This document shows, one piece after another, positions 1 through 10,667 of a DNA stretch of 64,000 nucleotides. The translations under genes were made by a program, and so were the position numbers. Every line of letters starts with the position of its first letter. Position 1 is the stretch's first letter. Origin of the DNA: Aradus depressus (lineage: Eukaryota > Arthropoda > Insecta > Hemiptera > Aradidae); contig OY759217.1 in assembly GCA_963662175.1 (NCBI GenBank), positions 47,468,108 to 47,532,107 of the forward strand, written 5' to 3'. Below the pieces are notes generated by a model. The model saw only the letters and a program-made list of their open reading frames with translations. It did no database searches and was not told the origin of the DNA.

Positions 1-1
1 A

Positions 2-163
2 AAGAACGGTGTACTGGCTGCCAAGAATGCCGGGATGCAGGTTCTTCTCTTCCCAAACAGGAGCACTCCGGAGGAGTACAGGAAGATGGCCGACGTAGTC
101 ACGTTCAACTTCAATACCTGGGATCCTGCTGACTTTAAGCTGCCCGCTTACGAGTACAAGTAG
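2..163 (+). CDS. PUDP: Pseudouridine-5'-phosphatase (HAD hydrolase), last 53 codons
   Basis: The window opens inside a coding exon that reads without a stop to TAG at 161-163. The peptide begins KNGVLAAKNAGMQVLLFPN and ends DFKLPAYEYK. The N-G-V..A..AGMQV block, followed by a proline-containing loop and a terminal F.LP.Y, matches the C-terminal end of the HDHD1/PUDP (Drosophila Gs1l) proteins. These are cytosolic HAD-superfamily phosphatases that dephosphorylate pseudouridine 5'-monophosphate. The usual protein is about 230 residues, so roughly three quarters, including the catalytic DxD and the cap domain, lies left of the window. The asparagine and glycine seen here belong to the late HAD region just after the acidic motif IV. 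The 3' UTR follows; an AATAAA at 1086-1091 is a possible but distant poly(A) signal. The gene is convergent with the SH2 gene at 1256-6004. The family call is knowledge-based and fairly secure. Confidence 0.8.
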   Translation, partial: KNGVLAAKNAGMQVLLFPNRSTPEEYRKMADVVTFNFNTWDPADFKLPAYEYK

Positions 164-1170
164 ACATTGTGGAAAATACAAATATATTATGATACCAAAA
201 ACAAAAAAATGTGTCAACTCTTCATCTTGCTCCTGGTATGACGCTAGCGGATCCGGCTTGGTTTGAGGCAATATAGGAACTGTACCTTCTATCAAAATGG
301 TTAATGGCTAGAAACATTTATTCTCCTCTCCCTAACGAATTTATTGCTTAATTATATTATCTATTATTGTATCTTAAAACTCATAATTACATGATTAAAC
401 CCGTCTCTACACCAAAATCCTTTTTTATCTGTCAAAATGTAGGCTGTCTCTATTCGATCCGGGAGATGGACTCCTCTACACCAAATTGAATCTCATTGAA
501 AATAGGAAAAATATAGAATACTAATGGAAACAAACGAACAAAAGTGTATTGCAGTTGCAGTGTTACCCGTTGTTGACATTTGCTTTAAAATTTGTTGATA
601 TTAATTGCTTTAGTTGAAACTTATAATGTATCGGATAAACAATAGGCGGAGAGAGAAAGATGTTCATATGAAGCGTGGGTTGGGGAGAAAGCGGGCATGA
701 AGAGGTTAGGCTGATCAGGTGAATGAGGTGCCTCTTCCCTCCGCCCTCACATTAGGATGGGAGTGAGGTACGCACCTAGACAGCCACCCCCTGACAATCA
801 CTCTCACTCCCTCTTCTCAAAATCATCTCAAACTGAATATAAGAAAGTCACTCTCAGAATTCCGCTGTACAATGAAACAAAAAAGTAAGGCTGACGCCAA
901 CTCATTACTTTCTTATACCAAATAATGGCGATATGAAATGATTTTGAGAAGGGGGGAGGGGAGAGAGAGAGTTATCTGTAAGTGTGGTTGGTATAAGAAA
1001 GTCCTGTAATGGCCACATCACATATTTTCTAATGGATTAGGAAGCTATCAACACAACATAGAATTCATAATCAATTTCGTTATTTAATAAAAGTCACTTT
1101 GCGTGATTAATTTTGAGTCCTTTATAGTGGAATCCGAAAGAAACTTTGACTGAACCTTTCGGTGATTATT
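164..1170. other. Intergenic / 3' UTR region between convergent genes
   Basis: No coding signal is visible. The stretch holds the 3' UTR of the phosphatase gene and an imperfect hairpin. Left arm about 790-848 and right arm about 900-975 share the complementary core CTTCTCAAAATCAT / ATGATTTTGAGAAG and a second core around TATAAGAAAG. The arms are unequal, and no target duplication was recognised, so this is only a candidate MITE. Confidence 0.4.
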
Positions 1171-1176
1171 TTTATT
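1171..1176 (-). terminator. Poly(A) signal AATAAA of the SH2 adapter gene
   Basis: On the minus strand an AATAAA lies about 80 bases downstream of the stop codon of the last SH2 exon (1256). It sits in an AT-rich 3' UTR. This is the expected position for the polyadenylation signal of the minus-strand gene. Confidence 0.5.
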
Positions 1177-1255
1177 TGTTCATTTACATTATATACAGAG
1201 TTATTTCTTACATTAAATATACAATACAGTCACACTTTACACAGTTCTGTGTCCA

Positions 1256-1429
1256 TCATTGTGGAATCTGCACTACAACATGGCTGAGCTGCCTGCTGAT
1301 TCCTCTCTCTATCTGATCCTTGGTCAAGGTCTGCTTTAGAATTGTAGTCCCTGTTTTCTCCCCACCGCTAAACAGGATCAGTTCTTCTTTCTTATAATAA
1401 TGTATCATTTCTTCAACACTTTCGAAAGT
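1256..1429 (-). CDS. SH2-domain adapter (SLP-76/BLNK-like), last coding exon
   Basis: On the minus strand a pyrimidine-rich acceptor ending TTATTTCAG (intron AG at 1431-1430) is followed by an open exon from 1429 to a stop at 1256. It starts in phase 0 with TFESVEEMIHYYKKEEL. This F.SVEE.I.YY pattern is the C-terminal half of an SH2 domain (helix B and following strands). It continues in phase from the exon at 4018-4163. An open frame extends past the acceptor to an apparent Met at 1441, but that part is intronic. After the SH2 fold ends there are about 30 residues of tail, finishing HVVVQIPQ. SH2 domains bind phosphotyrosine peptides. The closest pattern I know is the SLP-76/BLNK/CLNK adapter group, which scaffolds signalling below tyrosine kinases. 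Assignment to that group is inference from the YNIPVR motif in the preceding exon. Confidence 0.8.
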   Translation of the reverse strand, partial: TFESVEEMIHYYKKEELILFSGGEKTGTTILKQTLTKDQIERGISRQLSHVVVQIPQ

Positions 1430-1482
1430 CTGAAATAACATAACATTATTTTTCAGTTGTATTAAGACATTCTGAATTCATA

Positions 1483-1871
1483 TATGAGGAGTTTGGAGCC
1501 AGAGCGGACCAACTGGTTTAAACTGAACAGGAAGAAAATGGCAATTGAAAATTGAGTACATTTTGTTTATCTCCATAAATGGGCCCCAAATATTTATTTA
1601 TATTTGAAATTTTAGAATAGTATTGGATGAGTGATCCCTTTTTGTGTTCTATAAAGTTTTTGAAGGCCGTATGATCCATTGTGACTTTGAAAATATATGC
1701 ACAAAATATTTGTGGACTAAACTTAAAGTGCTGCTATCTATCAATGAAGTGAAGAAACTAAGTGATCCACACTGGTTTTGAAAAAAGGGAACCTATGCCA
1801 ACATCAGGATGGTAATAACTCATTTTCCGAAAAATTGTGGGTTGGCCCGCTCTGGCTCCAAACTCCTCATA
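1483..1871. mobile_element. MITE with about 31-bp terminal inverted repeats, in intron
   Basis: The ends read TATGAGGAGTTTGGAGCCAG and its reverse complement, extending about 31 bases with one or two mismatches. TA dinucleotides at 1481-1482 and 1872-1873 are a likely Tc1/mariner-type target duplication. The 389-bp interior has no coding capacity. It sits in the intron between the last two SH2 exons. Confidence 0.7.
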
Positions 1872-1879
1872 TAATACAT

Positions 1880-2215
1880 GATATTCATTTATTTTTTTGC
1901 CTTTTAAAAAATAGCAATTATATACATTCCGGGAAGCACTCCCATCATTTATCTGTTATTTATGTTAACCTTCTGTCAATCAGAATCTTCCTTTTATAGA
2001 AAATATTTATTAAATGGACCTCTTCAGTTTTGACTTGGTGTTTGAATATAAAGATCTACTCAATGAATATGTTCTATGAAAGGAAAATTCTGATTAACAG
2101 AAGGAATGTTAACATAAAGAACAGATGAATTATAGATACTGATGATCTGAGTGTTTCCCGAAACGTTTGTAATTGCTGTTTTTTGAAAGGCAGAAAAAAA
2201 AGTGGGAGAAGTGAT
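1880..2215. repeat. Imperfect foldback repeat, about 150-bp arms
   Basis: Sequence at about 1880-2030 is the diverged reverse complement of about 2050-2215; shared cores include ATTTATCTGTT.TTTATGTTAAC and TCAGAATcTTCCTTTtATAGAA (lower-case bases vary). A related segment (CAGAATCTTCCTTTTACAGAAAATATTTATT, read in two parts) recurs near 14468, so it belongs to a dispersed family. No open frame. Confidence 0.55.
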
Positions 2216-4017
2216 ACAGTGATAAGTATGTTATAGATAACATTATTTTATTTCAATCTCAGGGTCATACGCCTGCAAATAATAGACCAATGATCGAATT
2301 TCTACTTTGGCTTCGCTTAATCTTAATAAGTACAACCCAATGCAACCTTAGTAATATTTTCGATAGATGTCAGCAATAGTGCAATAAAAAGTGAAGCCCC
2401 TACAAGTTCATCAACTGCAACATTATCCCGGCTGAAGGGGCTTAACTGTATTTCTGACTTGCATCTTCCTTGCTACATACAGTCCCAACAAACCGAACTA
2501 ATCTTTGCAAAGGATTGTTCGGGTTATCGAAAATTCGAATTAGCGGGAAATTCAAAAACGTATAGTTGCATCAATGGTAATTTTTGAACACATACATTTA
2601 TTTATTGAGAACATGTATTTATTTGAGGGCCTCGTCAGAAAGTGATGGTGTTTTCATTGATCTTCTCCTTGGTATAGTACATTCTCCACTCACAATTAAA
2701 AACAATAAAAAGTAAATAACTCGCACGGATGTCTATACAATATTGAACTTCGTACCGGTACGTTTGGTTTAACTTCTTTGTGCACACCCAACTTGCGCAG
2801 AAAGGACTAGCCCCAAGAAGAAATAATGGCAGGCACCCCTGGAAATCGATCTAAGAGCCTTCACATTAAGAAATGAACTTGACTAAAATAAATTTGAATT
2901 CTAGGGAAATAGTTATAATATAATAATAAATTATTATTATTACCCCATAATTCTATGACAGTCCACCTGTAATGCATTTTCCAAAGACAAATCTGTCTTG
3001 TGAACCAAAAAACCTGTGTTAAGTAAAAAAATAATAATTTTATGATATCTCTCATTCATGTAAGCAACCGATTTTAAGTTTAAAAAATGAAACACCACTA
3101 AAATTAGTTGTAAACAAACCGTAGTGTGAAAACTAATATGTCACAGAGATGGAGACGCAGAGAGAGATTCTGCAACAAAACTAGGCCAACAATACATTAA
3201 GTAACTGATCATAAGGATGAGATTATCACAACCATTTAACTTAAAATAAATTAATTTACCTCAATGCTGACATTTTTGATTGAATAATTAAACTGAATAA
3301 GAAAAAATTTTACAGTCATAATGAAAGAAATAAACTTCTCAGAGGTAAGACTGAATAATGTGTCATTGGAAAATGGAAATATTTAAATGACATGTAAAAC
3401 AAATGTACAATCGTACCATCATTAGAAAAGTGAAATATAATACAAAAAAATAAATAAAGAGGATTCATCCAAATTAATTAATATGTTTCACCGACGGTGA
3501 CCTATCAACATTGTTACTTACTAGATCACACACTGAAAGGTTAACATTGCACTGATGTATTATTAAATACACATTTAATAATTATATTATGCTAAAATAT
3601 AGATTCAATGTTGTTCACCACAGGACAGGATTTACATTATTCTATTTTTTTTTATTGGTATTACATTTGAGACTGCTCTAGTAAGCCTACAATTCTTTTA
3701 CAGACCATCTAAATATCTCCATTTTCTAATGATACATTATTCAGGCTTATTGTTTTTTCAGAAGTTAACTTCCTTCTTACCTTTATGATTGTTTCTTTAG
3801 ACCTAACTAAAAATGGCAGAATAGAGGTAAATTTATTTTTATTTAACTATTAAGTGGTCCGGTAGTTACTTAACTATTGCTATTGTTAGAGAAAGGCTGA
3901 TGATGATCTTAATGCTCCAAATGTTCCCTTAAAGATTAAAAATCCAATAATATTCCTTAACTAACACAACTTAGCTATTCATAATTGAAAATAATGTAGA
4001 ACACTATTTACTTTTAC
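2216..4017. other. Intron sequence, no gene seen
   Basis: AT-rich intron of the SH2 gene. Around 2493-2560 is a relic resembling the pogo-like sequence at 5555-5610: both share CCGAACTAAT, then a short A/G-rich stretch, then TTGTTCGG.TTATC. Nothing else could be supported. Confidence 0.4.
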
Positions 4018-4163
4018 CTTTTCGTTTTGTTTACTTGAGCCGAGTGCTATCTTATTGTCGGGCCTCTTCCGAACTGGTATATTATAAGGTCGGTTATTAT
4101 ACCAAAGTGTCAACGTCAGAGGGTACTTTGTTGATCTCCGCACTACGAAACATCCATTCCCAC
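4018..4163 (-). CDS. SH2-domain adapter (SLP-76/BLNK-like), middle SH2 exon
   Basis: The minus-strand exon begins after an acceptor ending AAGTTTAG (AG at 4165-4164) and ends at GAAAAG before the donor GTAAAA (GT at 4017-4016). It is 146 nt, phase 1 in and phase 0 out. The peptide starts GGNGCFVVRRSTKYPLTLTL and continues WYNNRPYNIPVRKRPDNKIA. FVVRRS is the FLVR-type strand whose arginine binds phosphotyrosine, so the pocket looks intact. The WY.NR.YNIPVR segment is characteristic of the BLNK/SLP-76/CLNK adapters. It joins in frame to the exon at 5933-6004 through a split glycine codon, and to 1256-1429 in phase 0. Consistent phases at both junctions make a retained functional gene likely. 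Confidence 0.85.
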
Positions 4164-4640
4164 CTAAACTTATCAAAATTATTTATTGGATTTATATCTA
4201 CTAATGATGTATAACAAAACTTAAATAAGTTTTTAAAGTAGGTACATTAAGTTCAACTAACAACAAAATGAGAGTACATGTAAAATATATAGGTATATAT
4301 ATATTTATTTTTATAATCTTTTAGCCGATTACAACATATTTTTTTGAACAAATATAGTATATATGTTACGAACAATACCCGAAATCGTGCAATGTCCGAC
4401 ATTGTACAGATTCACCTGTGGAATGTCGACGTTGCACACCCAGACTGTACAATGTCCGAAATAAAGATATATTTCGGACTTTGCACAGCTTTACTCGTAC
4501 AATGTCAGCATTGCCCAAGCCAATCTGTGCAAAGTTCATTTCAGATTCAACATTCATATTTGTCCCTTGCTACCAAACAATAATTCCCTCAGAGGAAACC
4601 CAAATATTTTCAACCATAATAAAGAAAAAATAAAGAAAGA

Positions 4641-4990
4641 AATAAAGGTATCCCTGTGCCATCAGTAGACAGAGGGAAAGGGGACTCGAGAAACTTGCTT
4701 GGCGTAGTACTAGAAGTACAGGATGACTGTTACAAGATCGGAACACCGAACGGTATCTTACCACAATTGTATTCAAGAAACCAGGTAGCTCCTTCAAAGA
4801 GGCCTTTATTAATATTGAAGAAATACCAAATGAAACCTGTACACTACGGACAGCCAGTAGAAAACAGTCAAAGTTTGGAGGACAAGGATTTGTAAGGTGC
4901 AACTGAACCAAAAAATGTCAATGTTTGAAGCAAGAACTGAAATGTAATTCAAAATGCCACAACTCGTCCAGTTGCACTAATAAATAGATT
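4641..4990 (+). pseudogene. Integrase-type transposase, C-terminal fragment, frameshifted
   Basis: One frame reads IPVPSVDRGKGDSRNLLGVV and continues with YKIGTPNGILPQLYSRNQ, ending at a stop near 4895. The neighbouring frame then continues with cysteine-rich TKKCQCLKQELKCNSKCHN and ends SCTNK before a stop at 4988. The VDRG.GD.RNLL block, the YKIGT..GIL..LYSRNQ block and a terminal C-x-C / C-N-S-x-C-H knuckle are the tail of GIN/KRBA2-like integrases. A shift between the two parts plus a stop replacing an expected cysteine codon inactivate it. The zinc-binding HHCC region and the DDE core are absent. It is framed by the inverted repeats at 4361-4540 and 5153-5373. Confidence 0.6.
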
Positions 4991-5288
4991 TTTGTTTAAA
5001 AATTAAATCCATTATAAGTACCTACTTAATATCAAGTATTTTTTTACGTTTTTAAAATATATAAAATTGTATATTAAAATAAATATATATTAAAAACATT
5101 GTTGATATTTGTATTGAAACCTTAATCAGAAAGCGCGGGAAATCGGGAATTCAACTTTGGACAGATTAGCTTGGGCAATGCTGACATTGTACGAGTAAAG
5201 CTGTGCAAAGTCCGAAATATATCTTTATGTCCGACATTGTACAGTCTGTGTGTGCAACGTCGACATTGCACAGGTGAATCTGTACAAT

Positions 5289-5340
5289 GTCGGATGATGT
5301 ATAACAAAACTTAAATAAGTTTTGTTATACATCATCCGAC
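5289..5340. repeat. Near-perfect 25-nt-arm hairpin inside the right TIR
   Basis: Arms 5289-5313 and 5316-5340 are exact reverse complements (GTCGGATGATGTATAACAAA...) around a 2-nt AA loop. The core ATGATGTATAACAAAACTTA also occurs once upstream of the element at about 4205-4224. Confidence 0.85.
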
Positions 5341-5537
5341 ACGATTTCGGGCATTGCTCGTATCATATACACAGAAAAAGCATATATTCATAAGAAGTAT
5401 AATGTATTTCTTATACACACTTCATTATAATTATTTTAAAACATTTTGCTTAAATATGTGTAGTTTCGAAATATTCAACATTACAAATAAATAAAATGTA
5501 CATCTTCATTTAATTGAATACATACGGAGTGAATATA

Positions 5538-5875
5538 CAGTGAAATCTCGATAATCCGAACTAATGATTGAAAAGAGTTGTTCGGTTTATCAACAATGCG
5601 GATTAGTCATTACTGATACTCATGAAACTTTCTTGTATAGTTTTCATCATATCGTCTTTCTTTAGAGCTCTCTTCTAGAAACCTGCTAAAGTGAGACGAT
5701 TCTACAAAAAGATTTTCAGGGGTTTCTCTCATACCTGGACCATGTTCTGTGGATGAGACAAACCTTTTATTTTTATTATCCGATTAATTAAAATCCGATG
5801 TCTGGTATACAAAAATTATGTTCGGATTAGCCCGAAAAAGTATTTGCGTAAATTTGGATTATCGGATTTTCAAGT
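5538..5875. mobile_element. Pogo/Tigger-like relic
   Basis: Begins CAGTGAAATCTCGATAATCC after TA, the typical start of pogo/Tigger terminal repeats. The far side ends near TTTGGATTATCGGATTTTC. No transposase frame survives. The right boundary is approximate. Confidence 0.5.
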
Positions 5876-5932
5876 AATTTTGAAACAAAATATTTTAAAA
5901 GAATGTATGTCAAAACAAAATATGTACATTAC

Positions 5933-6004
5933 CAGACATAACTAGCTCCTGTGAAGTCTTTCTGTCAATGTTAGAATACCAGGGTTTACCTTCAACTTCT
6001 ACAA
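5933..6004 (-). CDS. SH2-domain adapter (SLP-76/BLNK-like), first SH2 exon
   Basis: This 72-nt minus-strand exon follows a strong acceptor (TTTTTTTCAG, AG at 6006-6005) and ends at the donor GTAATG (GT at 5932-5931). It enters with two bases of a split codon and leaves with one. Its peptide VEVEGKPWYSNIDRKTSQEL contains PWY...DRKT..EL, the N-terminal strand and helix A of an SH2 domain; the R of DRK is the alpha-A arginine that contacts phosphotyrosine. WY....DRK is close to BLNK/SLP-76 usage. The split glycine codon joins it exactly to the exon at 4018-4163. The exon is too short for automatic frame finders. Confidence 0.8.
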
Positions 6005-6763
<759 letters not shown>

Positions 6764-6830
6764 CTTTTACATTGTTTCTTACGGAAATACTTTCGTTGTA
6801 GGTAGTCCATAGTCGATTATAAATTTTCAT
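6764..6830 (-). CDS. Possible first coding exon of the SH2 adapter gene
   Basis: A strong minus-strand donor (AAAAG/GTAAGTATA, GT at 6763-6762) closes a frame opened by an ATG at 6830-6828, with an in-frame TAA upstream. The 22 codons (MKIYNRLWTTYNESISVRNN..) end with one extra base. This is the phase needed to complete the split codon at the start of the 5933-6004 exon. If correct, the product would be a short protein that is nearly all SH2 domain, unlike vertebrate SLP-76/BLNK with a SAM and proline-rich N-terminus. The peptide itself matches no domain I know. The longer exon-like block at 8659-9001 also ends in the same phase, so other 5' exons are possible. Confidence 0.35.
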
Positions 6831-7896
6831 TATATTACTTTCAGTGATTATTTTTTAACAATATACTTACACCTTTTTTTTTGTTGTTTTAAGAATGTTG
6901 CTATATAATGTTCACTGTTATTTTCACTCCTACGTGGTTCACTTCTCACACTCAGACTGGTTCACTACACCTTAACCCTAACAACTCTCTCTCTAGACTG
7001 TCCACTTCCACAACTCTCCTTAGACTGTCTCTCCCCATTAGAGCAGCTGATCGTCTTATTTTTCTCTCCACTCATTGGTTGTTCACCATTCGTTTTTAAA
7101 CAAATGCGACGAGTCCATCTTTGTATATTTATTCGCTAATTACTTTATTACTTCACTCCTCACGATGAAAATAAAAATAAAATGATAAATATCTTTATGT
7201 TGACAACCACAGTGTGGTGAAAATAGTGAAATTAAAATACAAACAAAAAAGATGATCTTCGAAGGATGATGAAACCCGAAGAAAGGTGAGATCAGAAGAA
7301 CGAAGACAAGGCTGAACGGGGACACTAGCAGATAGCAAGTCCAAAAAAAAATTCGACAAAACCAAAAAAAAAAGGAGTGCCGTAATGAAATACGGCAATA
7401 AATAAAAACTTATAATACGTCCTCCACTCACGGGCAACTATAGCAGGGGACTGATGGGGGTTTGAGTCTCAAACAGAGAGACGGATTAGCAGTGTGTTTA
7501 CATTACGTACGTTGTTGACAAAACAACAAACATCGAGCATCTTCTCGAGTCACTGTTCCACAAACGGAAACAGAATATGAAAAGTTTTGAGTTTTGGACA
7601 GTCAGTAGCTGTTTCACACATCACTCACTCCGAATATGAACCTAAGTTGTTTTTATAATAGAAAGTGAATGAGACAGAATTCTGGAAATATTATTTTTAC
7701 AATCATAATTATTCTTAGTAATTAGTCAATGGTTTTCTGTTTTACGTTTTAGTAAAGTAGTTTGGGAGCCTAAAATTGGAATTACAAAATTCCACTCGAT
7801 TGCCGACGGGACCATTCCAACCCCACTACTTCAGTATTCCTTTAAACAGCCAACTACATTCTACTTCGGAACAAAGAACCGCTGATTAGATACAAT
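6831..7896. other. No gene recognised
   Basis: AT-rich sequence. A GTGAGT donor-like site on the minus strand near 7430 follows a moderately GC-richer stretch (7430-7560) that could be a 5' UTR or promoter region of the minus-strand gene. I could not support it further. Confidence 0.3.
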
Positions 7897-7900
7897 TAGT

Positions 7901-8205
7901 TATTATGATTCATGCCCGGGCTTTAACTGCGAGGTTAAATCGCCTAATACCAGAGCGCTCTTTTATCACTCCCGTGGACACATGAGCTCGACTCTACTAT
8001 TTGCCAACCTAGGTTTACTCACCTCCAGTAGGGGCCTTTAACGAGTACCTGACATCATACAGACTCGGGACCATCGCTGAACGCCCATCTGAAGGACTGT
8101 TCAAGGTTTTTTTACCTCTCAGATAAAATACCTATGGACCTTGGCCGGGTTCCCAACCCGCGATCTTGAGCAGAGAAGGCAAACATGCTGTTCTAACTAG
8201 CTAAG
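7901..8205 (-). mobile_element. tRNA-derived SINE, diverged copy A
   Basis: On the plus strand it starts with the SINE 3' end (TTATGATTCATGCCCGGGCTT) and runs through the family's marker segment near 8068-8105 (GGACCATCGC.....CCCATC.GAAGGAC). It ends in a decayed tRNA-like head around 8140-8205. Tail is the ATCATAATAA type. It is the most diverged of the full-length copies. Confidence 0.7.
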
Positions 8206-8658
8206 AAGGTAACTGACATAATTTACCAGATATTTAATTTTGTAAGCTTCCATGTAAACTTATTCCTTCAGTTTTCCAAAATTAAACAAAAAAAATAAAT
8301 CGTTTTGTAAAAGAATATACCGTTCTATTTGAAAAACAGAGTTACAGTATATATCGCTTCTGCGCATGTAACGATCATCCCCTAAAACAGTAGGGGAGAG
8401 TCCTAATTACATATCTAACATTCTGCCAAAATAATGTATCTTAATTATTAGGTTTCGATCCACTTAGCTTTTCTGGCCAGAATCATGTTGACAGAAGCAC
8501 CGATATTTTTTGTAAAATCACGTTTTCTTTTCCTTTCCGAGGACCTCGGAAGATTAAAATATTATGAAAAATGAATTTCGTCCTAAATTGCTACCTTTCC
8601 CTAATTACGTAGTTGTAATTGCAAAAAAAAAAAAAAAAAAAAAAAAAAATCAACTTAC
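8206..8658. other. No gene; A-rich tract
   Basis: AT-rich sequence with a homopolymer of about 27 A at 8623-8649 (an A-rich tail or simple repeat). No frame or element recognised. Confidence 0.4.
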
Positions 8659-9001
8659 CGAGATGTGACTGATCGCAGAGGTGGAGTGGAGCAGAAAGAT
8701 CTTCAGGGCCAACATCGTCATACCTGTAGATGAAGGTACGGGCCCAGTAGTGACACCTCATATGGACCCTGTGTAGCCAGTCGACTAGGTCTGTCCAGAG
8801 CCTCCGAAACAGGTTGGCCACCAGGGCTCGTCCTACCACCACGTAGAAACACATTCAATGCAGTCTGTACTCGCTTCCTCTCCTCGCTGATGAAGACATC
8901 CATAAATCTATGGGCGGTTAGGTGGTACTCTCTTCTTGTAGCTTCATCATAGGTTCACTCGGCTACCTCTTGGACTCTGTCAATGCTCCTCAGCATTACT
9001 T
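8659..9001 (-). pseudogene. Unrecognised exon-like block, broken reading frame
   Basis: On the minus strand a good acceptor (TTTTTTGCAG, AG at 9003-9002) and donor (CTCG/GTAAGT, GT at 8658-8657) bound 343 nt that are clearly less AT-rich than their surroundings. From the acceptor one frame reads EVMLRSIDRVQEVAE, hits a single TGA, then continues TYDEATRREYHLTAHRFMDV and FISEERKRVQTALN. After this another frame is open: MCFYVVVGRALVANLFRRLW, continuing to the donor with one spare base. The charged, helix-like composition looks protein-coding. A stop and an apparent frame change suggest a decayed exon, a misassembled exon, or two overlapping alternatives. I do not recognise the family. The exit phase would fit the 5933-6004 SH2 exon, which may be chance. 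Confidence 0.35.
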
Positions 9002-9314
9002 CTGCAAAAAATGAAAGTTTAAATAATTAGAAAATGGTCAGGAGATAAACAGTTACTGTGAAGATGGTTGATGTAATGAAAAGTGATTATTTCACCGGTT
9101 GCAACATAAAAAACCCCTCATAGATTTTATTATTTTGAGTGAGCCGGCTTTCGAGGTCCGCCATTCTACAAAAACCTATCATTTAGTAAAAAGGCATATT
9201 AATTTTAAAGTGCTAAAATAAAACTTAACAGTAAGTAGACTATGTGCTGTAATAAATAAATAAAGGCCTCGAAATTATCATATCTGATAAAAGATTTTTT
9301 TTTAAATTGTGCTG
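9002..9314. other. No gene recognised
   Basis: AT-rich spacer between the exon-like block and SINE B; nothing identifiable. Confidence 0.4.
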
Positions 9315-9567
9315 AGGGCGCCGGTAGCTAAGTTGTATGCATGCTTGCTTACTGAGCTCAAGGTCGCAGGTTCGAAACCCGGTCGAGGCCCTTGGTTTAT
9401 TTTATCTGTAAGGTAAAATAAGAGCAAGACGTCCTTCGGATGGGACGTTAAGTGGTGGTCCCGAGCCTGTACAATTTCAGGTTAAAGACCGCTCCCCTAG
9501 GTGAATAAACATTTAGGTAGAAACAATTTAGGACTCCCCCGTGATCATGAATCATAATAATTAATAG
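9315..9567 (+). mobile_element. tRNA-derived SINE, copy B
   Basis: Head GGGCGCCGGTAGCTAAGTTG contains a box-A-like segment, and CAGGTTCGAAACCCGGTC contains the box B of a tRNA promoter (RNA polymerase III). The body carries CGTCCTTCGGATGGGACGTT, and the 3' end is CATGAATCATAATAATTAAT. The tail lacks the CCTAA units seen in copies C, D and E. The body is shorter than C, about 250 bp against 341. Confidence 0.85.
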
Positions 9568-9873
9568 CTAAATTTGATATTAATAAAATTCTGTTGCTAT
9601 TTTATTCAAAAGGATGATTCAATCCTTCTGAAATGGCAAATGAAATACTTAGACAGGATATATAAATGTTTTCAAATTCTATATATGCATATGTGTGGTT
9701 TTTTCTTTGTTTTTTTCCCTTCGTCTGACGTCCTTGAAGTTCCGGGACTAGGACAACTAGGTTAGCCATTCTGTCAATATCTAACGACAGGTATTTAAAT
9801 GATCTACTCCAAGGAAAAAATAAAACACTCGTCTATGCACAATTCTTATATGAAGCACCAAAATATATATTTA
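9568..9873. other. No gene recognised
   Basis: AT-rich spacer. An open frame at 9574-9765 has no recognisable motif. Confidence 0.4.
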
Positions 9874-9875
9874 TA

Positions 9876-10663
9876 CAGGGTGTCCCAGATAAACGGGCCA
9901 CAATCCAAATAATTCGGAAACGTTTATTGCTAGAAAAATTTTACAAAGAATGAAAGTTGTACGTCTCAACGAGTGGTATTCAGTGGTGTGAAAAAAAATG
10001 AAAAATTTAATGTAATAGGGCTTAAATGGCCAACGGAAAGAAAGGGTTTCCTTTTAAGCCCATTAACAATTAACACAATTTAAAAGTACTTGAAAAGTTA
10101 GGAAGAACCCCGCAAAAGAAATCTTTGTACCTGTAAAACTACCGGAGATATATTGGTTCAAAATCTGAAAAGTGTTAAACTGAGTGAATATTGTAACTGA
10201 AGTTAAGAATGGCTTTTAATGTATTTTTTTCTTTACTTTCATATAAAAATACTCAGATTGTAATTTCATTGTTTACAATTGTAAATACATTAAGAGCCAT
10301 TCTTAACTTCAGTTACAATACTCACTCTTTTCAAAGGTTTAACACGTCAAACACTGGGTTTAACACTTTTCAGATTTTGAACCAGCATATCTCCGGTAGT
10401 TTTACAGATACAAAGATTTCTTTTGCGGGGTTCTTCCTAACTTTTTAAGTACCTTGTATTGTGTAAATTGTTAATGAGCTTAAAAGGAAACCCTTTCCTT
10501 CCGTTGGCCATTTAAGCCCTATTACATTAAATTTTTCATTTTTTTTCTCACACCATTGCATACCACTCGTTGAGACGTACAACTTTCATTCTTTGTAAAA
10601 TTTTGCTAGCACTAATCGTTTCCGAATTATTTGGATTGTGGCCCGTTTATCTGGGACACCATG
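9876..10663. mobile_element. Foldback transposon with CAGGGTGTCCC ends
   Basis: The two halves are long inverted repeats (arms about 330 bp, about 9876-10225 and 10290-10663) around a central spacer of roughly 70 bp. Ends read CAGGGTGTCCCAGATAAACG and a diverged complement with CACCATG. TA dinucleotides at 9874-9875 and 10664-10665 fit a TA target. No transposase remains. The same CAGGGTGT terminus bounds the next element, which encodes a transposase, so this is likely a non-autonomous relative. Confidence 0.75.
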
Positions 10664-10667
10664 TATA

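Larger units (their letters stand above)
4360..5373. mobile_element. Deleted integrase-type DNA transposon (Ginger/KRBA2-like) with about 180-bp TIRs
   Basis: A left arm (about 4361-4540) and a right arm (about 5153-5373) are near-perfect reverse complements, rich in CAATGTC/GACATTG words such as CAATGTCGACGTTGCACAC. Between them is the decayed C-terminal end of a retroviral-type integrase (separate entry). DNA transposons with long terminal inverted repeats that carry a GIN/Ginger-type integrase are known. A complete element would be several kilobases, so this is an internal deletion derivative. The right arm carries an extra hairpin (5289-5340). It lies in an intron of the SH2 gene. The superfamily name is inference; the inverted repeats are directly visible. 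Confidence 0.65.

Noticed and set aside
1430..1441. Met at 1441 as the start of a 61-residue protein
   Set aside because: It lies in the intron upstream of a strong acceptor; the frame continues from an earlier SH2 exon instead.
4344..4633. Small genes over the left TIR (and 5122-5307, minus)
   Set aside because: Frames on both strands over an inverted repeat; the same peptide arises from both arms of the transposon.
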